From Prosopocoilus inquinatus (taxonomy: Eukaryota; Arthropoda; Insecta; Coleoptera; Lucanidae): 64,000 nt of DNA. The notes under the pieces are model-generated. The model had not been told where the DNA came from, made no database searches, and saw nothing but the letters and a program-made list of their open reading frames with translations. The DNA lies in assembly GCA_036172665.1 (NCBI GenBank), contig JAYKNF010000013.1:682001-746000 (forward strand), written 5' to 3'. The position numbers and the translations under genes are program-made. Every line of letters starts with the position of its first letter. Within the stretch, counting starts at the first letter, position 1. This document shows positions 12,280 through 23,722 of the stretch, piece by piece.

Positions 12280-12928
12280 GCATCCTTACGCATTGACATG
12301 AAAGCAATGCACCAGATTTTGCATGATCATTTGAACATACGAAAGCTTTGCAGTCGTTGGATCCCACACAATTTAACAGAAGCGCAAAAGCAGAGTCGTA
12401 TCAAATGGTGCGAAGAAATGCTGGTCGTTCAAATTTAGTTTATAACATCGTTACTGGTGACGAAACGTGGATCTAGTCGTACAAGCTAGAAAGTAAACAA
12501 CAATCTACCGTTTAGGTATTTCAAAATGAACCAAAACCAACAAAATTGATTGGTATACTACAATTTGTTTGCCGGAAGTCATCGATCATATAAGAAGAAA
12601 CAATCGAAATCGACGAATTATTCTTCATCATGACAACGCCAGCTCTCACTCAGCCCGTCAAACAGTTGATTTTTTGTCCAACAAAAATGTTGAATTAATG
12701 ACTCATTGTCCATATTCACCTGATTTATGACCTAATGATTTCTTTTTGTTCCCAAATATCAAAAATAAAATGCGTGGTGAGCGATTTTCGTCGGCTGAAG
12801 CAGCGGTTGAAACATTCCGGACACTGGTTTCTGAGGTACCATCTTTAGAGTGGAAAACGTGCTTTAGAAATTGGTTCGAGCGTATGCAAAGGTGTATTGA
12901 CGTCAAAGGCGAATACTTCGGAAAGTAA
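12280..12928 (+). pseudogene. Mariner (DD34D) transposase relic
   Basis: Three frames together read as a mariner transposase, the DDE/D enzyme that cuts and inserts the element at TA. Visible landmarks are the pre-catalytic linker with Trp-Ile/Val-Pro-His, the first Asp in Gly-Asp-Glu-Thr-Trp (~12460), the second Asp in His-His-Asp-Asn-Ala (~12625-12640), and the third in Pro-Asn-Asp-Phe-Phe (~12735). Exactly 34 residues lie between the last two, the DD34D signature. The C-terminus ends in the usual Trp-Phe-x-Arg-Met-Gln-x-Cys-Ile block and stops at 12926-12928. The DNA-binding N-terminus is missing. At least one frameshift and several stops are present, including one just before the third Asp, and an internal deletion removes the segment just before the Cys-Leu-Pro-Glu motif. 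Confidence 0.85.
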
Positions 12929-14094
12929 TGACACCGTTTACCAAATTTCATATGCGTTTTTTCATACCGTTTCCAGAAATTTTTCCAGCAGCCCACATAT
13001 GTACAAAAATTAAATCGCGGCAACAAATGTGCGTAGCCTTATTTCAAGCTCGGTCCTCTTTTTATGCTATCCAATTGGTCAGTTAATTAATACTTGAATG
13101 TGAGCATTATAAATATAATTAATATTATTGCACTACTAGAATCTGAGCGAGATTGTTTACACGTTTTTTTGTTATTTAATGCTTTTATTGTACCAGCCGA
13201 AGTCGCTCCCAATCGAAACAACGACGCGCAGTTTTATAGAGGTGGTTATTGTAGCGGTACCTTAAGCCGGCAATACATGTTCCAATAATTTCACATAAAA
13301 ATTCAATTATATTAATAAAAAGATGTTCCGCTATATAGTAATTTAGATTTTAATGTTGGTGAAAATGGTAATTCATTAATGCTTCTAACTTCAAGTTATT
13401 TTCTTTGAATAGCTGGGAATATTGGATTATGTTATCAAGGGTATCATCCAAACAGAGAGCACTTGGTTATCAACAATTAAACTCTCTTGAAGCTAAAATT
13501 ATTTGTAAACATATAGCCACATAAACTAGCTGAAGTCGTTATTCATTCATCTGAGTCAACAGTCAACAGCAACAATCAAAATCACTAGAATTTACTAAAA
13601 TTTCACGTCAAAAACCTTGAGAAATAGAACTTGCTCTTTGTTGTCAATTTTACATGTATAAATTCATGTAATTCTTTTTGCTCACTATACACGTTGAAAA
13701 ATAGGTTTTGTCATAAATTACATGTAAATTTCATGCAATTTATGATCGTCTATTGTGGGCTTTATACCTAAAAAAACCGTATGAGTTCATGTTTTATCGC
13801 GACGTACTGTTTAAGAAAATTCTTATCCTAAAACTTGTCTGGACTGTGACCATTACTTAACCTGATAGTATTAGTAGTTATGAGCAGAACTTAAGTAGTA
13901 TTTCCTTGTTGGTAAAACAGAAATATTTTTCCGAAATATAAGAATTACGTTACCGAAATTATTATTTCGGTACATGCATAAGGGTATTTAACGGTAACGT
14001 TTTCAGTCGTTTTAACCAATTCCGATATCGAAATAATTTGCGTTAAAGTGTAAACCGAAATAAAGTAACGGAATGGTAACGGTATGTGGCGCGC
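12929..14094. other. No gene recognised
   Basis: AT-rich. 13930-14090 contains repeated CCGAAAT/GTAACGG motifs and a short palindrome (about 13945-13975), possibly part of an old element into which Gypsy copy 1 inserted. Confidence 0.4.
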
Positions 14095-14404
14095 CACTTA
14101 GCTCACTACGTCACACTGAAGGCGTCAAGAAGTCGGTCGTCGGGCTGTCTATAATGAACAAATTCGACTTCTCCAGCGTCTTCGAAGATGGAACAAACGA
14201 GAAGGCAGCGTAGAATATAAAATCGACCGGGGATGACTCAGGAGCCAGTCGAGTTCTAATTAGCGATCGTCGAAGTTAGATTTAGTGTATAAAATAAATT
14301 GTTGCAAATAGATTAGATTGTAATCATTATTAAATTACGGTTAAGTTTGTTACCGAGTGTTTTATTCGATTAAATAAATTAATTTAAACCCTAGAAACGT
14401 AACA
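14095..14404 (+). repeat. 5' LTR of Gypsy copy 1
   Basis: Starts TGTGG and ends AACA, 310 bp. It aligns with the copy 2 LTR mainly at the start and over the last ~170 bp. The middle (about 14140-14220) differs strongly from the 3' LTR of the same copy. Confidence 0.8.
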
Positions 14405-14405
14405 G

Positions 14406-14423
14406 TGGTGTCAGGTGTTGGGG
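14406..14423 (+). promoter_or_regulatory. Primer-binding site, probably tRNA-Leu
   Basis: TGGTGTCAGG directly follows the LTR. It matches the pattern complementary to the 3' end of insect tRNA-Leu, inferred from the general form rather than an alignment. Confidence 0.5.
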
Positions 14424-14501
14424 TTTGTGCAAATAAATAAACAATTGAAAGTATATTAAATTTTATCAGATTATTAAATAAGTACAGTATCGGAAAAAAA
14501 A

Positions 14502-15367
14502 ATGGCTACGAGAAAAGTATTGTTGAAAGACTTAAAAGTGGCCGAGTTAAAAACCGAATTGGAAGAACGAGAGCTAGAAACCTGTGGTTTAAAAGGCGCA
14601 CTTCAACAGCGTTTCCGATGCGATTTGTTGACAGCTGGTGAAGATCCAGAGACGTTCCTTTTTGAAATTTCGTGTGGTCCCGCCGATTTTAATAAAATCT
14701 TGAAGGATGAATTTCGAGAACAATCCAGAAATTTAGAGGAAAAGCTTCTAGAACACTCTGAAAATGTAGAGAAAAAGCTTCTAGAACAATCTGGAAATTT
14801 CATGGACGAACTTCGAGAACAATCCGTAAACTTCAAAGATGAGTTGCAAACTAAATTGATGGAACAATCTAGAAATTTGGACGAGAAGTTCCAAGAACAG
14901 TCTGGAAATTTAGAGAAGAAGCTTCTAGAACAGTCCGGAAATTTGAAGGGTCAATTTCTAGAACAGACGAAAGGATTCGAAGATAAACCAGTGGTAAAAA
15001 TATGGGAAGAAACAAGAAACCTGCAAAGTAATGTGGAGGAAATAATCTTCCAGCAGGATAACAAAATCAAAAGTCTGGAACAAATCATGGCGGGGTTGCG
15101 AGTGTTCGGGGATCAGCCACCAGTAGAAACACTAGAAAATAATGAAACTCGAATTGTGGAAGGACCAGCAGAAAATTCGAAATTGAAAATGAAACCACCA
15201 ACGTTCGATGGAAAGTTTTCTTGGCCCAACTACTTCAAACAGTTCGAAGCAGCAGCAAAGGCGAACAGATGGACGGCCAGCGAAAAAGCCACTTCGTTAA
15301 TTGTGGCCTTGAGAGGGGACGCTATCGATGTACTACAGACGATGCAACCAGAGGAACAAGAAGACTT
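14502..15367 (+). pseudogene. Gag, N-terminal part, Gypsy copy 1
   Basis: Starts at an ATG after an A-rich leader, as in copy 2. Residues ~9-40 form a SAP-like helix-turn-helix (Lys-Val-Ala-Glu-Leu-Lys followed by a Leu-Lys-Gly-Ala-Leu block), a motif usually associated with chromatin or DNA contact. Residues ~70-165 are a coiled coil of repeated 11-residue units of Glu-Gln-Ser-x-Asn-(Leu/Phe)-x-x-x-(Leu/Phe) type. The start of the capsid-like region (Phe-Asp-Gly ... Trp-Pro-x-Tyr) follows. The frame is cut at 15367 by the TG...CA insertion and resumes at 18573. Confidence 0.85.
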
Positions 15368-15930
15368 TGTAACGCGCCCGCCTCCCCCTGGCTGTAAATA
15401 TTGATAATAAACAAATAAAATCTGATTTGTTTTAATTATTTAAATGGCTCGTAAATTGTCTAGTGATAAGTGAAAAAGGACCCCTCTGTCAAGCTCGCAT
15501 TAACATAGGGTCTTACCTGGTATTGGTGTGAAATTTGAAAGGAGGGACCTTACAAGAATGAAATAAAAATGCCAGATTAACGTTTAAGACGTATATTGTA
15601 GAGGAAAAAACTCCTGAAGTCCGCAGTCTTAACTGGCCTTACCAGTCCTGCGGAATTCTTGAGCGTAAAACCCTCTACTCGAAAAATTAAAATGATAACA
15701 CAAACCAAAACCAAAATCTTACAAAAGTGAGCCGTAACAAAGTAATCGTAACTTAATAGCGACCTTAAATTCAGTACCGTGACGAAATTCCTATTATCGA
15801 CGCGACTCATTGACATAAACCCCGGAGTGCCCACTCGGCTAGGTCTCGCCGACTGACTTAGGTAGTCCCTTAAAGTCTCCCTGGGAGTAACTAACCACTA
15901 ATTGTTAATGTGGCAAGAATTTTGCATAAA

Positions 15931-17190
15931 CAGAAAATATTACTTTTATTACTTTTATTCGTAATTTTGAGAACACCTCGGGTGTTCCCCGCCAATCAGA
16001 TCCGACAATGTCACGGGGGTCTATCTCTGTAATAATTATAATGGGTGGGTACACCCGTGAGGCAAATGCTTTAACCGACAAGGCACGGCGTAGAATAAGA
16101 GCAGCGGTTTATCACGGTTGTTTAAGTGACCCACATGTGGGGTTCATTGGAATCGCCACCGGGCTTCCACCGTATGATCAATTGACTTTGTTATTTGTTT
16201 TAAAGAGAGGGATCGCGAATCGGTTTCGGACTGGATACCTGAGATCAGAAAATATTACTTTTATTACTTTTATTCGTAATTTTGAGAACACCTCGGGTGT
16301 TCCCCGCCAATCAGATCCGACAATGTCACGGGGGTCTATCTCTGTAATAATTATAATGGGTGGGTACACCCGTGAGGCAAATGCTTTAACCGACAAGGCA
16401 CGGCGTAGAATAAGAGCAGCGGTTTATCACGGTTGTTTAAGTGACCCACATGTGGGGTTCATTGGAATCGCCACCGGGCTTCCACCGTATGATCAATTGA
16501 CTTTGTTATTTGTTTTAAAGAGAGGGATCGCGAATCGGTTTCGGACTGGATACCTGAGATCAGAAAATATTACTTTTATTACTTTTATTCGTAATTTTGA
16601 GAACACCTCGGGTGTTCCCCGCCAATCAGATCCGACAATGTCACGGGGGTCTATCTCTGTAATAATTATAATGGGTGGGTACACCCGTGAGGCAAATGCT
16701 TTAACCGACAAGGCACGGCGTAGAATAAGAGCAGCGGTTTATCACGGTTGTTTAAGTGACCCACATGTGGGGTTCATTGGAATCGCCACCGGGCTTCCAC
16801 CGTATGATCAATTGACTTTGTTATTTGTTTTAAAGAGAGGGATCGCGAATCGGTTTCGGACTGGATACCTGAGATCAGAAAATATTACTTTTATTACTTT
16901 TATTCGTAATTTTGAGAACACCTCGGGTGTTCCCCGCCAATCAGATCCGACAATGTCACGGGGGTCTATCTCTGTAATAATTATAATGGGTGGGTACACC
17001 CGTGAGGCAAATGCTTTAACCGACAAGGCACGGCGTAGAATAAGAGCAGCGGTTTATCACGGTTGTTTAAGTGACCCACATGTGGGGTTCATTGGAATCG
17101 CCACCGGGCTTCCACCGTATGATCAATTGACTTTGTTATTTGTTTTAAAGAGAGGGATCGCGAATCGGTTTCGGACTGGATACCTGAGAT
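15931..17190. repeat. Four perfect 315-bp tandem repeats
   Basis: Units start at 15931, 16246, 16561 and 16876 and appear identical base for base. Because 315 is 3 x 105, an open frame runs through all units (16008-17225, 405 residues), with a 72-residue shadow on the other strand in each. The predicted peptide resembles no protein I know. Each unit contains short hairpins such as GAACACC-TCG-GGTGTTC. The near-zero divergence means recent amplification or gene conversion, or possibly an assembly artefact. Confidence 0.9.
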
Positions 17191-17994
17191 CAGAGGTAGC
17201 ACAGTCTCAGCTGCCCACATTCTAGCCGCACTCCGGTCGGGGAGGCTTGATCGTAGGATGACCCAGATTAGTTGCTAGGGGTCAATATTGAATCACGGGT
17301 TGCGATTCAGGATCGAATCCTTGTCCAGATTCCCTTAGGGCAAGGGCGGTCATGAATCGCGGTATACGTACTCGTGCATCTACACGAGTACGATAAAATG
17401 ACCAGAACATGTTGGTCGGTCGAGAAAATAGTACTCTCAGTCGGAGCCCCCGGCCGAAGTAAATTCTGACGCTCAAAAGGGACGAACAGAGACGTACTAT
17501 AAAGATATGATTTGTAATTGTAAATGTGTTGGCCGAAATTTAGCACTGCCCATTCTGAGATATGGGTACACTTGGGCTTTCAGGGACTCTTCCAGTCGAT
17601 GTCCGGGCACAAACTCCGCCGGCCAAAGCCCGCCCATGGACATCACCAAAATCGTCCCTACGGGAATTGCATAAATAATGTGCCAGAAATACAGATCCCA
17701 GAAAGTGAAGTTTGTCTAGATGTGGTAGATCTACCACCGGAACTGAAAGGCAAACGAGACACCCGCAGGCGCGTCAAATCAGTCCTTAAATTTTAGACTG
17801 AACCCGCGTTCCTACCCCGAGGACGGCGAGACCCCAACAAATCGCCACCCTTACATGAATGTATGACAAATTATATCTGAGTTCCTACTGGTAATGATAA
17901 CACATGCGCCTTTTTGTCTTTAATTAACACACTAACACTTACACTAGGACTTAACGCTATTGGTCACTACCCGTAACTTACGTTAGGAAACTTA

Positions 17995-18122
17995 GGGCCA
18001 GTTTTACAATGACGGTTTAACTTTGAGCCGAAGCTTAAATCCTTCACGACAATTGTTGAAATAATCGTTGCTAAGGGTTCAAGCCTCAGCTCAAAGTTGA
18101 GCCGCATTTGTAAAACTGGACC
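17995..18122. mobile_element. Short MITE, Harbinger-like (TTA flanks)
   Basis: 128 bp with inverted ends GGGCCAGTTTTACAA and GGTCCAGTTTTACAA extending ~40 bp, flanked by TTA on both sides (17992-17994, 18123-18125). The related element at 32163-32287 has a similar end design. Confidence 0.7.
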
Positions 18123-18568
18123 TTAGTAACTTAGGAAATAATTAATTTACATGAGCTTAGAAAATAATTAAAAATGGACTTAGAAACAAAACACGCTCGG
18201 TCGTCCGATCTCGGAGCTATTCCGTTTTCGACTGCCCTTCTTGTCCCTCGAATTCCCTATTGCGGTTCTCCTTACACCCCTCCGAAAAAACAGCAAAAAC
18301 CACTTCTCTACGAATGTTACTTATCTTAAATCCTAAAATATCCTACGCCCTAATTGACTTAATAACTCATGTGTCTATCCGTGGCGTTCCCACCCGTTTG
18401 GCGTTTCAAAATGCCCATACTTATCAACCCTCTGCAAACTTTCGCTATCTTGGCGCCAACCGCATTAGCAACACCACGAATCGACGGAAAAAAAATAATG
18501 ATAAAATAAACTAAAAATAAAAACGTCTTAAACCACAAAAATATAGCTGACCGGCTAGGACTGTTTCA

Positions 18569-19245
18569 ACTTCAACAAGCTGGTGAATAGGATGGAAATA
18601 CGTTACGGACATGCCCATCTCACCGAGGTATACCATGCGCAGTTGAGGAATCGCTGTCAGAAATCCGGAGAAAGTCTTCAGGAATTCGAAGCGGACGTAG
18701 CGCGTCTGGCCCAGTTGGCATATCCCACAGCTCCTGTTGAATTCCTCAAATGTTTGACGGTGCAGACCTTCATAGATGGAATCCGTGACCCAGACAACCA
18801 GCAGGCATTGAGAATGACCCATCCGAAGACGTCCAAGAACGCATTGGCTTATGCCTTGGAATTTGAAGCGGCGAGACGAGTTTCAAGAGGGCATGTCAAG
18901 GTGCGAGCGGCTATGGACTTCCAAGAGGAAGAAGAGGAAGAATCCGCTAACGCCAAATTGGGATCTGCTATAAAGGAGCGACCCAGGGAATATGCCACCG
19001 CCGAGGATGTTCGCCGCATTGTGGAACAGGTCTTCAAGCAGAAGAAGCCGCTGGAATTGCCAGGAGGAAGGACATGTTCGCAGGCGATGTCCAAAGCCCA
19101 GACAGGATCCAAGGAAGCCACAGTTAAACTAAGCCGGGTCGGTCCAGAGGGGCAAACGTCGACCCGTACTCAGAGGCCCCCAAAGACGAAATCCAAACAA
19201 GTAATATCCCTACGGCAGTTAACCAGTAGTGTCTTCTTCCATTGA
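18569..19245 (+). pseudogene. Gag, C-terminal part, Gypsy copy 1
   Basis: Picks up the gag frame right after the insertion and runs through the capsid-like region (Arg-Met-Glu-x-Arg-Tyr-Gly ... Leu-Gln-Glu-Phe-Glu-Ala) and an acidic Glu-rich stretch. No Cys-Cys-His-Cys zinc knuckle is visible. The frame ends at a stop caused by a ~10-bp deletion relative to copy 2 just before the protease. Confidence 0.85.
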
Positions 19246-19893
19246 TGATATTCCTCACACCATGTTATTGGATACGGGTGCGACGAAGACCATCCTAAGA
19301 CCCAACGTCATCAAGTCAGCTGGACGCACCGAGCCGACCAAGTGGAAACTGAAAACTGGAACTGAAACATCAGCAACTGTCCACGGTGAAGTGGAGGTTA
19401 TCATCACCATTGGCCCAACTCCAATAAAACACCGTGCACTGGTAGCAGACATAGAGGAAGAGCCAATTTGGGTATGGACGTCATGTGTGCCCACGGGTTT
19501 CAATTGGACTTACAGCGTGGCGTGATGGCGGTCAATAATGAGGAGTTGGATCTACATCAACGAGGAGACGTGGCCGCTCGTGTAGTCCTCGCTGAAGACG
19601 TTGTATTACCCAGCAGGACTGAGGTTATCGTCGACGCAAAACTGAACGGTGCTTCTCAAGATGGGCAAGTCATTGTGGTTGAACCTAAAACTGATGATCA
19701 GAAGATTGGAAGAGGAGTCCTCGTTTGGAAAATGTTGTTGACGGCGAAGAAGGAAGTACCTGTTCGGCTGATGAACGTCAATTGTTTCTCCGTCAATTTC
19801 AAGAAAGGAACCATCTTGGGAAGCTGCACCATGATGGTGTCCTCCATCTCCCGCCAACTAGGAACAACGTGCCAGAAGCGAAAGTCCCAATGA
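19229..19893 (+). pseudogene. Retropepsin region, Gypsy copy 1
   Basis: The aspartic protease active site Asp-Thr-Gly-Ala is present near 19270 in a frame shifted from gag. One missing T near 19470 shifts it again into 19468-19893. This second segment still carries the protease-to-reverse-transcriptase linker, and in this copy the linker is continuous. Copy 2 has lost 38 bp here, so the comparison suggests the ancestor had one uninterrupted gag-pol frame. Confidence 0.8.
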
Positions 19894-22800
19894 AATTATG
19901 GGAAATGGTTATGTTAACAGCCCAGGAATTGACTCCAGACCAGAAGACAAAAGCAAGGAATCTGATCGGCCGCTATCAAGATGTATTCGAGGCAGAAAAT
20001 GGATCCAAGGGAAGAACTGTTGTCGTAAAACACAAAATAGGGACTGAAGAAGAAAGACCTATTCGTCAAGCTCCAGGCGATTACCGTGGGCAAAGCGTGA
20101 GGAAGCAGAACGCATTATTCGCGAGATGGAAAAGGATAATGTAATAGAACCATCAAGCAGCCCGTGGGCGTCACCAGTAGTGCTTGTGAAGAAGAAGGAT
20201 GGGTTCACCAGGTTCTGTGTAGACTACCGGTTACTCAACAATGTCACCAAGAAGGACAGCTATCCCCTGCCAGGGATTAATGATACCCTGGATACCCTGA
20301 CCGACTCAAAGATCTTCTCAACTTTGGACTTAAAGAGTGGATATTGGCAAGTGGAGCTGGCGCCTGAAGATCGAGAAAAGAGGCGTTTTCCATTGATATG
20401 GATCTGTGGCAGTTCACACTGATGCCATTCGGGTTATGTAATGCTCCAGCGACATTCGAGAGGTTAATGGAGACGGTTCTGAAAGGTCTGTCCTGGACAA
20501 CGTGCATGGTGTACCTTGACGACATAATTGTCGTAGGAAAGACGTTCGACGACCACCTGAGGAACCTCGAAGGAGTGTTCCAGCGGCTTAACAGAGCTGG
20601 ACTAAAGCTTAGCCTCAAGAATTGTCACCTGTTCCAGAAGGAAGTGAATTACTTGGGGCACATTGTTAATGGAAACGGAATTGCCGTGGACCCTGTGAAT
20701 ATTCAGGTGGTGAAAGACTGGCCAACTCCCAGAAATAAACACGAAATAAGGAGTTTCCTTGGCCTGTGCACTTACTATCGGCGCTACATTTCTGGATTTG
20801 CAGACATTGCTAAGCCGTTGACAAAACTCACTGAAGAAGGTCGTCCATTTGAATGGGACCAACAGTGTCAAACTGGTTTTGAACAACTAAAGCAGTACTT
20901 GATTAGTGCTCCTATTCTGAGTTATCCTCTCCAGGAAGGCAAGTTCGTCGTGGACACAGATGCTAGCGACGTTGGGATCGGTGGAGTAGATACAAGAGGG
21001 GCAAGAGAAGGTGATCGGCTACTTCAGTAAAGTCCTATCAAAGCCGGAACGAAACTATTGCGTCATAAGAAGGGAATTGCTAGCCGTCGTAAAAACGATA
21101 GAACATTTCTACAAGTACTTGTATGGTAGACGCTTCCTCCTGAGGACCGACATGCCGCCCTAAAATGGCTTCTCCGTTTCAAGAACCCAGAAGGGCAAGT
21201 TGCACGTTGGATCGAACTACTTCAGGAGTACGATTTTGAAATTCAGCATCGGGTAGGAACTAGCCATCGAAATGCCGATGCTTTGTCGAGAAGACCCTGT
21301 GCCGAAGACTGTAAGCACTGTAGTCGTTTGGACGAGAAAGTAGCCACGACTGCGAGGACAGCCATTGTTGACGACAAATGGCAAGGCGAAGAACTGCGAA
21401 GAAACCTTGAGGACGATCCGGATTTGAAATTAGTGCTAGAATGGAAAAGCAGGGACGCGAGGCCTACCTGGGAAGAGGTAGCACCATGTGCACCGTCCGT
21501 AAAATCATACTGGGCGCAGTGGGACTCCATAGTGTTGGAACGTGGTCTTCTGAGACGAAGCATAGAGAATCAGCAAGGCACGGAACAGAAGACACAGTTA
21601 CTAATCCCCAAGAATAGGGTGCCAGAAGTTCTGAGGGAACTTCGAGATGGAACTTCGAGAGGGCATCTGGGAATTAAGAAGACTATGGAGAAGGTGCGCG
21701 AAAGATTTTACTGGGTGAACTGCAAGGAAGACGTGAACGATTGGTGCAGAAAGTGTGCAGTCTGCGCAGCCAGTAAGGGTCCCCACAGGCGAGGAAAGGC
21801 TACCATGAGACAGTACAACGTTGGAAGTCCTTTTGAGAGAGTTGCCATCGATGTAGCCGGCCCATTCCCAGAAACGAATGGTGGAAACAAGTACATCGTC
21901 GTGGTAATGGACTACTTTAGCAAGTGGGTTGAAGCTTACGCCCTACCTAACCAAGAGGCAGTCACTATTGCGGAAGTCCTTGTCAGGGAATGGATCAGCC
22001 GGTATGGTGCACCTATGGAACTGCATTCAGACCAAGGAAGGAACTTTGAATCGGCCTTGTTCAAGAACGTATGTACTCTGCTCGGCGTACGAAAAACTAG
22101 AACATCTGCACTCCACCCACAGTCGGACGGAATGGTGGAACGGTTCAATAGAACCATCAACCGACATTTGTCCAAGGTCGTTTCCGATCATCAGAGGGAT
22201 TGGGACACGTACATTCCCCTGTTTCTAATGGCATACCGCTCGTCCGTTCATGAGACAACAGGGGAGACTCCAGCGAAAGCGGTATTCGGGCGAGAGCCGA
22301 GACTGCCCTGCGACCTGAAGTTTGGTGTGAAGCCTGGCGAAGTCTCTGCCGACGAAGATTACGTGAGCAAATTACGCAGGAAAATGGACGACATCCACAA
22401 CCAAGTGCGTCACAATATACAGACGACCAGCGATCGGATGAAGGAGCACTATGACATCAACGCTCAACACGGGGGATACTGGAGCACTGGTCTAGCTTTA
22501 TAACCCCCATAGACGTCGAGGTTTGTCCCCAAAACTGCAGACCTCTTGGGAAGGTCCTTACAAAGTGATGAAATGGATCAACCACGTCATTTACCGCATC
22601 AAGAAGGTCCCCCATGGCAAACCCAAAGTAATCCACTTCAACCGGATAGCCCCTTACCATGCAAAAGCAGATGAAGGGGCAGTACAAAGTTTCCGAAGTG
22701 AACTTCGAAACCTTCATGTCTCATCACGCCGAAGGAAGCAAGGCACGGTTTGGAGTGACCACGGAGAAGCAACAAGATCTCTTTAAAGTGCCACTGGAGT

Positions 22801-23207
22801 ACAGTCTGGCCCACTTCGTAGCAAGTGGTAAACCTGACTATCAAAGTATGTGGAGAGCCCTATGTAGCCTGAGAAGACAGCTAATAGAGAACCACCAAAC
22901 GAAGTTGGCCATCCCCAAATTGGGCTGCGGATTGGACGGACTAGACTGGAGAGTAATTTGAAGCATGCTGGAAGTCATCTTCCACAGAACGGGAATTGAA
23001 GTCCTAGTCTGCAGCCATCACCCACAGGCAACAGTCAGCAACAGCAAAACCGTAGACTGCTACTTCTTCCAGACGGGAAATTGCAAGAATGGGCCAGCAT
23101 GTAGATTCCGACATCCTCCTTCAAGACTATCACCAGGAACATTTCGAAACGAAACGTTTTTAAGAAGGGGGCAATGTGGCGAGCCACTCACCACTACGTC
23201 AGACTGA
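19894..23207 (+). pseudogene. Pol (RT, RNase H, integrase) with broken macro domain, Gypsy copy 1
   Basis: Readable pieces at 20126-20422, 20398-21030, 21283-22503, 22523-22786, 22659-22961 and 22965-23207. Reverse transcriptase motifs include Tyr-Leu-Asp-Asp at about 20513-20524. Integrase shows the His/Cys zinc region and an Asp, Asp, Glu core. After integrase the macro domain is present but lacks 56 residues (in-frame deletion of 168 bp at about 22821) and has a TGA at 22959-22961. The CCCH finger (23056-23115) survives. Frameshifts relative to copy 2 lie near 19870, 20080, 20380, 20988, 21150 and 22485. The product would be non-functional. Confidence 0.85.
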
Positions 23208-23498
23208 AGGCGTCAAGAAGCCGGTTCATTATTATGCGTCATCGGCCGTCACGCCACCATCGAACAAACTTGAATTTTCCAGCGTTAGAAGAAACGCGAA
23301 GGTATCAAAGGATTTAAAATCGGCCGGAGTGGACTCAGGAGCCAGTCGAATTTTAACAGCGATCGTCGAAGTTAGATTTTAGTGTGTAAATAAATTGTTA
23401 AAATAAATTAATTTGTAAGCATTATTAAATTACGGTTAAGTTTCTATTGGGATGTTTTTATTCGTTAAATAAATAAATTAAACCCTAGAAATGTAACA
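23175..23498 (+). repeat. 3' LTR of Gypsy copy 1
   Basis: 324 bp, TGTGG...AACA, preceded by the purine-rich tract AAGAAGGGGGCAA (about 23162-23174). Its middle region (ATTATGCGTCATCGGCC...) matches the copy 2 LTR better than the 5' LTR of its own element does. Confidence 0.85.
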
Positions 23499-23659
23499 AT
23501 GTTTTACAACCACGTTTTTCTGTAATATTATTTTGAATACATATCGGTAATACTAGTGAAATATCGGCGTATTTGTATAAATCCCTTCATAATCAGAATA
23601 CAATGAAAACTTATTTTAGTATATTTAACATACAATAGTTCTAATGAATTTGGTTTCAA

Positions 23660-23665
23660 TTTATT
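23660..23665 (-). promoter_or_regulatory. Candidate poly(A) signal of the EcKinase gene
   Basis: AATAAA on the minus strand, 58 bases past the stop codon at 23723-23725. Copy 1 of the Gypsy element ends only ~160 bp further downstream. Confidence 0.5.
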
Positions 23666-23722
23666 TGAATTATAAAAGAAAAATGTTTCTCATTTGCATC
23701 ATTTTTTTACAAAATAACATTC

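Larger units (their letters stand above)
15368..18568. mobile_element. 3.2-kb TG...CA insertion in gag with ACTT target duplication
   Basis: Comparison with intact gag of copy 2 places the junctions exactly. The left copy of ACTT is 15364-15367 and the right copy 18569-18572. The insert starts TGTAACG and ends GTTTCA, as LTR retroelements and solo LTRs do. I see no direct terminal repeat inside and no pol domain, so it is a solo LTR of an unknown large-LTR element or a non-coding derivative. It contains four 315-bp tandem repeats and a 128-bp MITE. Confidence 0.75.
14095..23498 (+). mobile_element. Gypsy (Ty3-like) LTR retrotransposon, copy 1, decayed, macro-domain family
   Basis: Order: 5' LTR, primer-binding site, gag (split by a 3.2-kb insertion), protease, reverse transcriptase/RNase H, integrase, macro-domain remnant, CCCH finger, polypurine tract, 3' LTR. 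It is closely related to copy 2 at 37818-44201. At least eight frameshifts or stops break the coding region. The two LTRs differ greatly from each other and the flanks (GGTA versus ATGT) do not form a target duplication, so this copy is old or mosaic. Confidence 0.9.

Noticed and set aside
16178..17026. Three 72-residue minus-strand frames
   Set aside because: Shadows of the same tandem repeat.
16008..17225. 405-residue protein made of four identical 105-residue units
   Set aside because: Explained by a 315-bp non-coding tandem repeat divisible by three; no known domain, no convincing start context.
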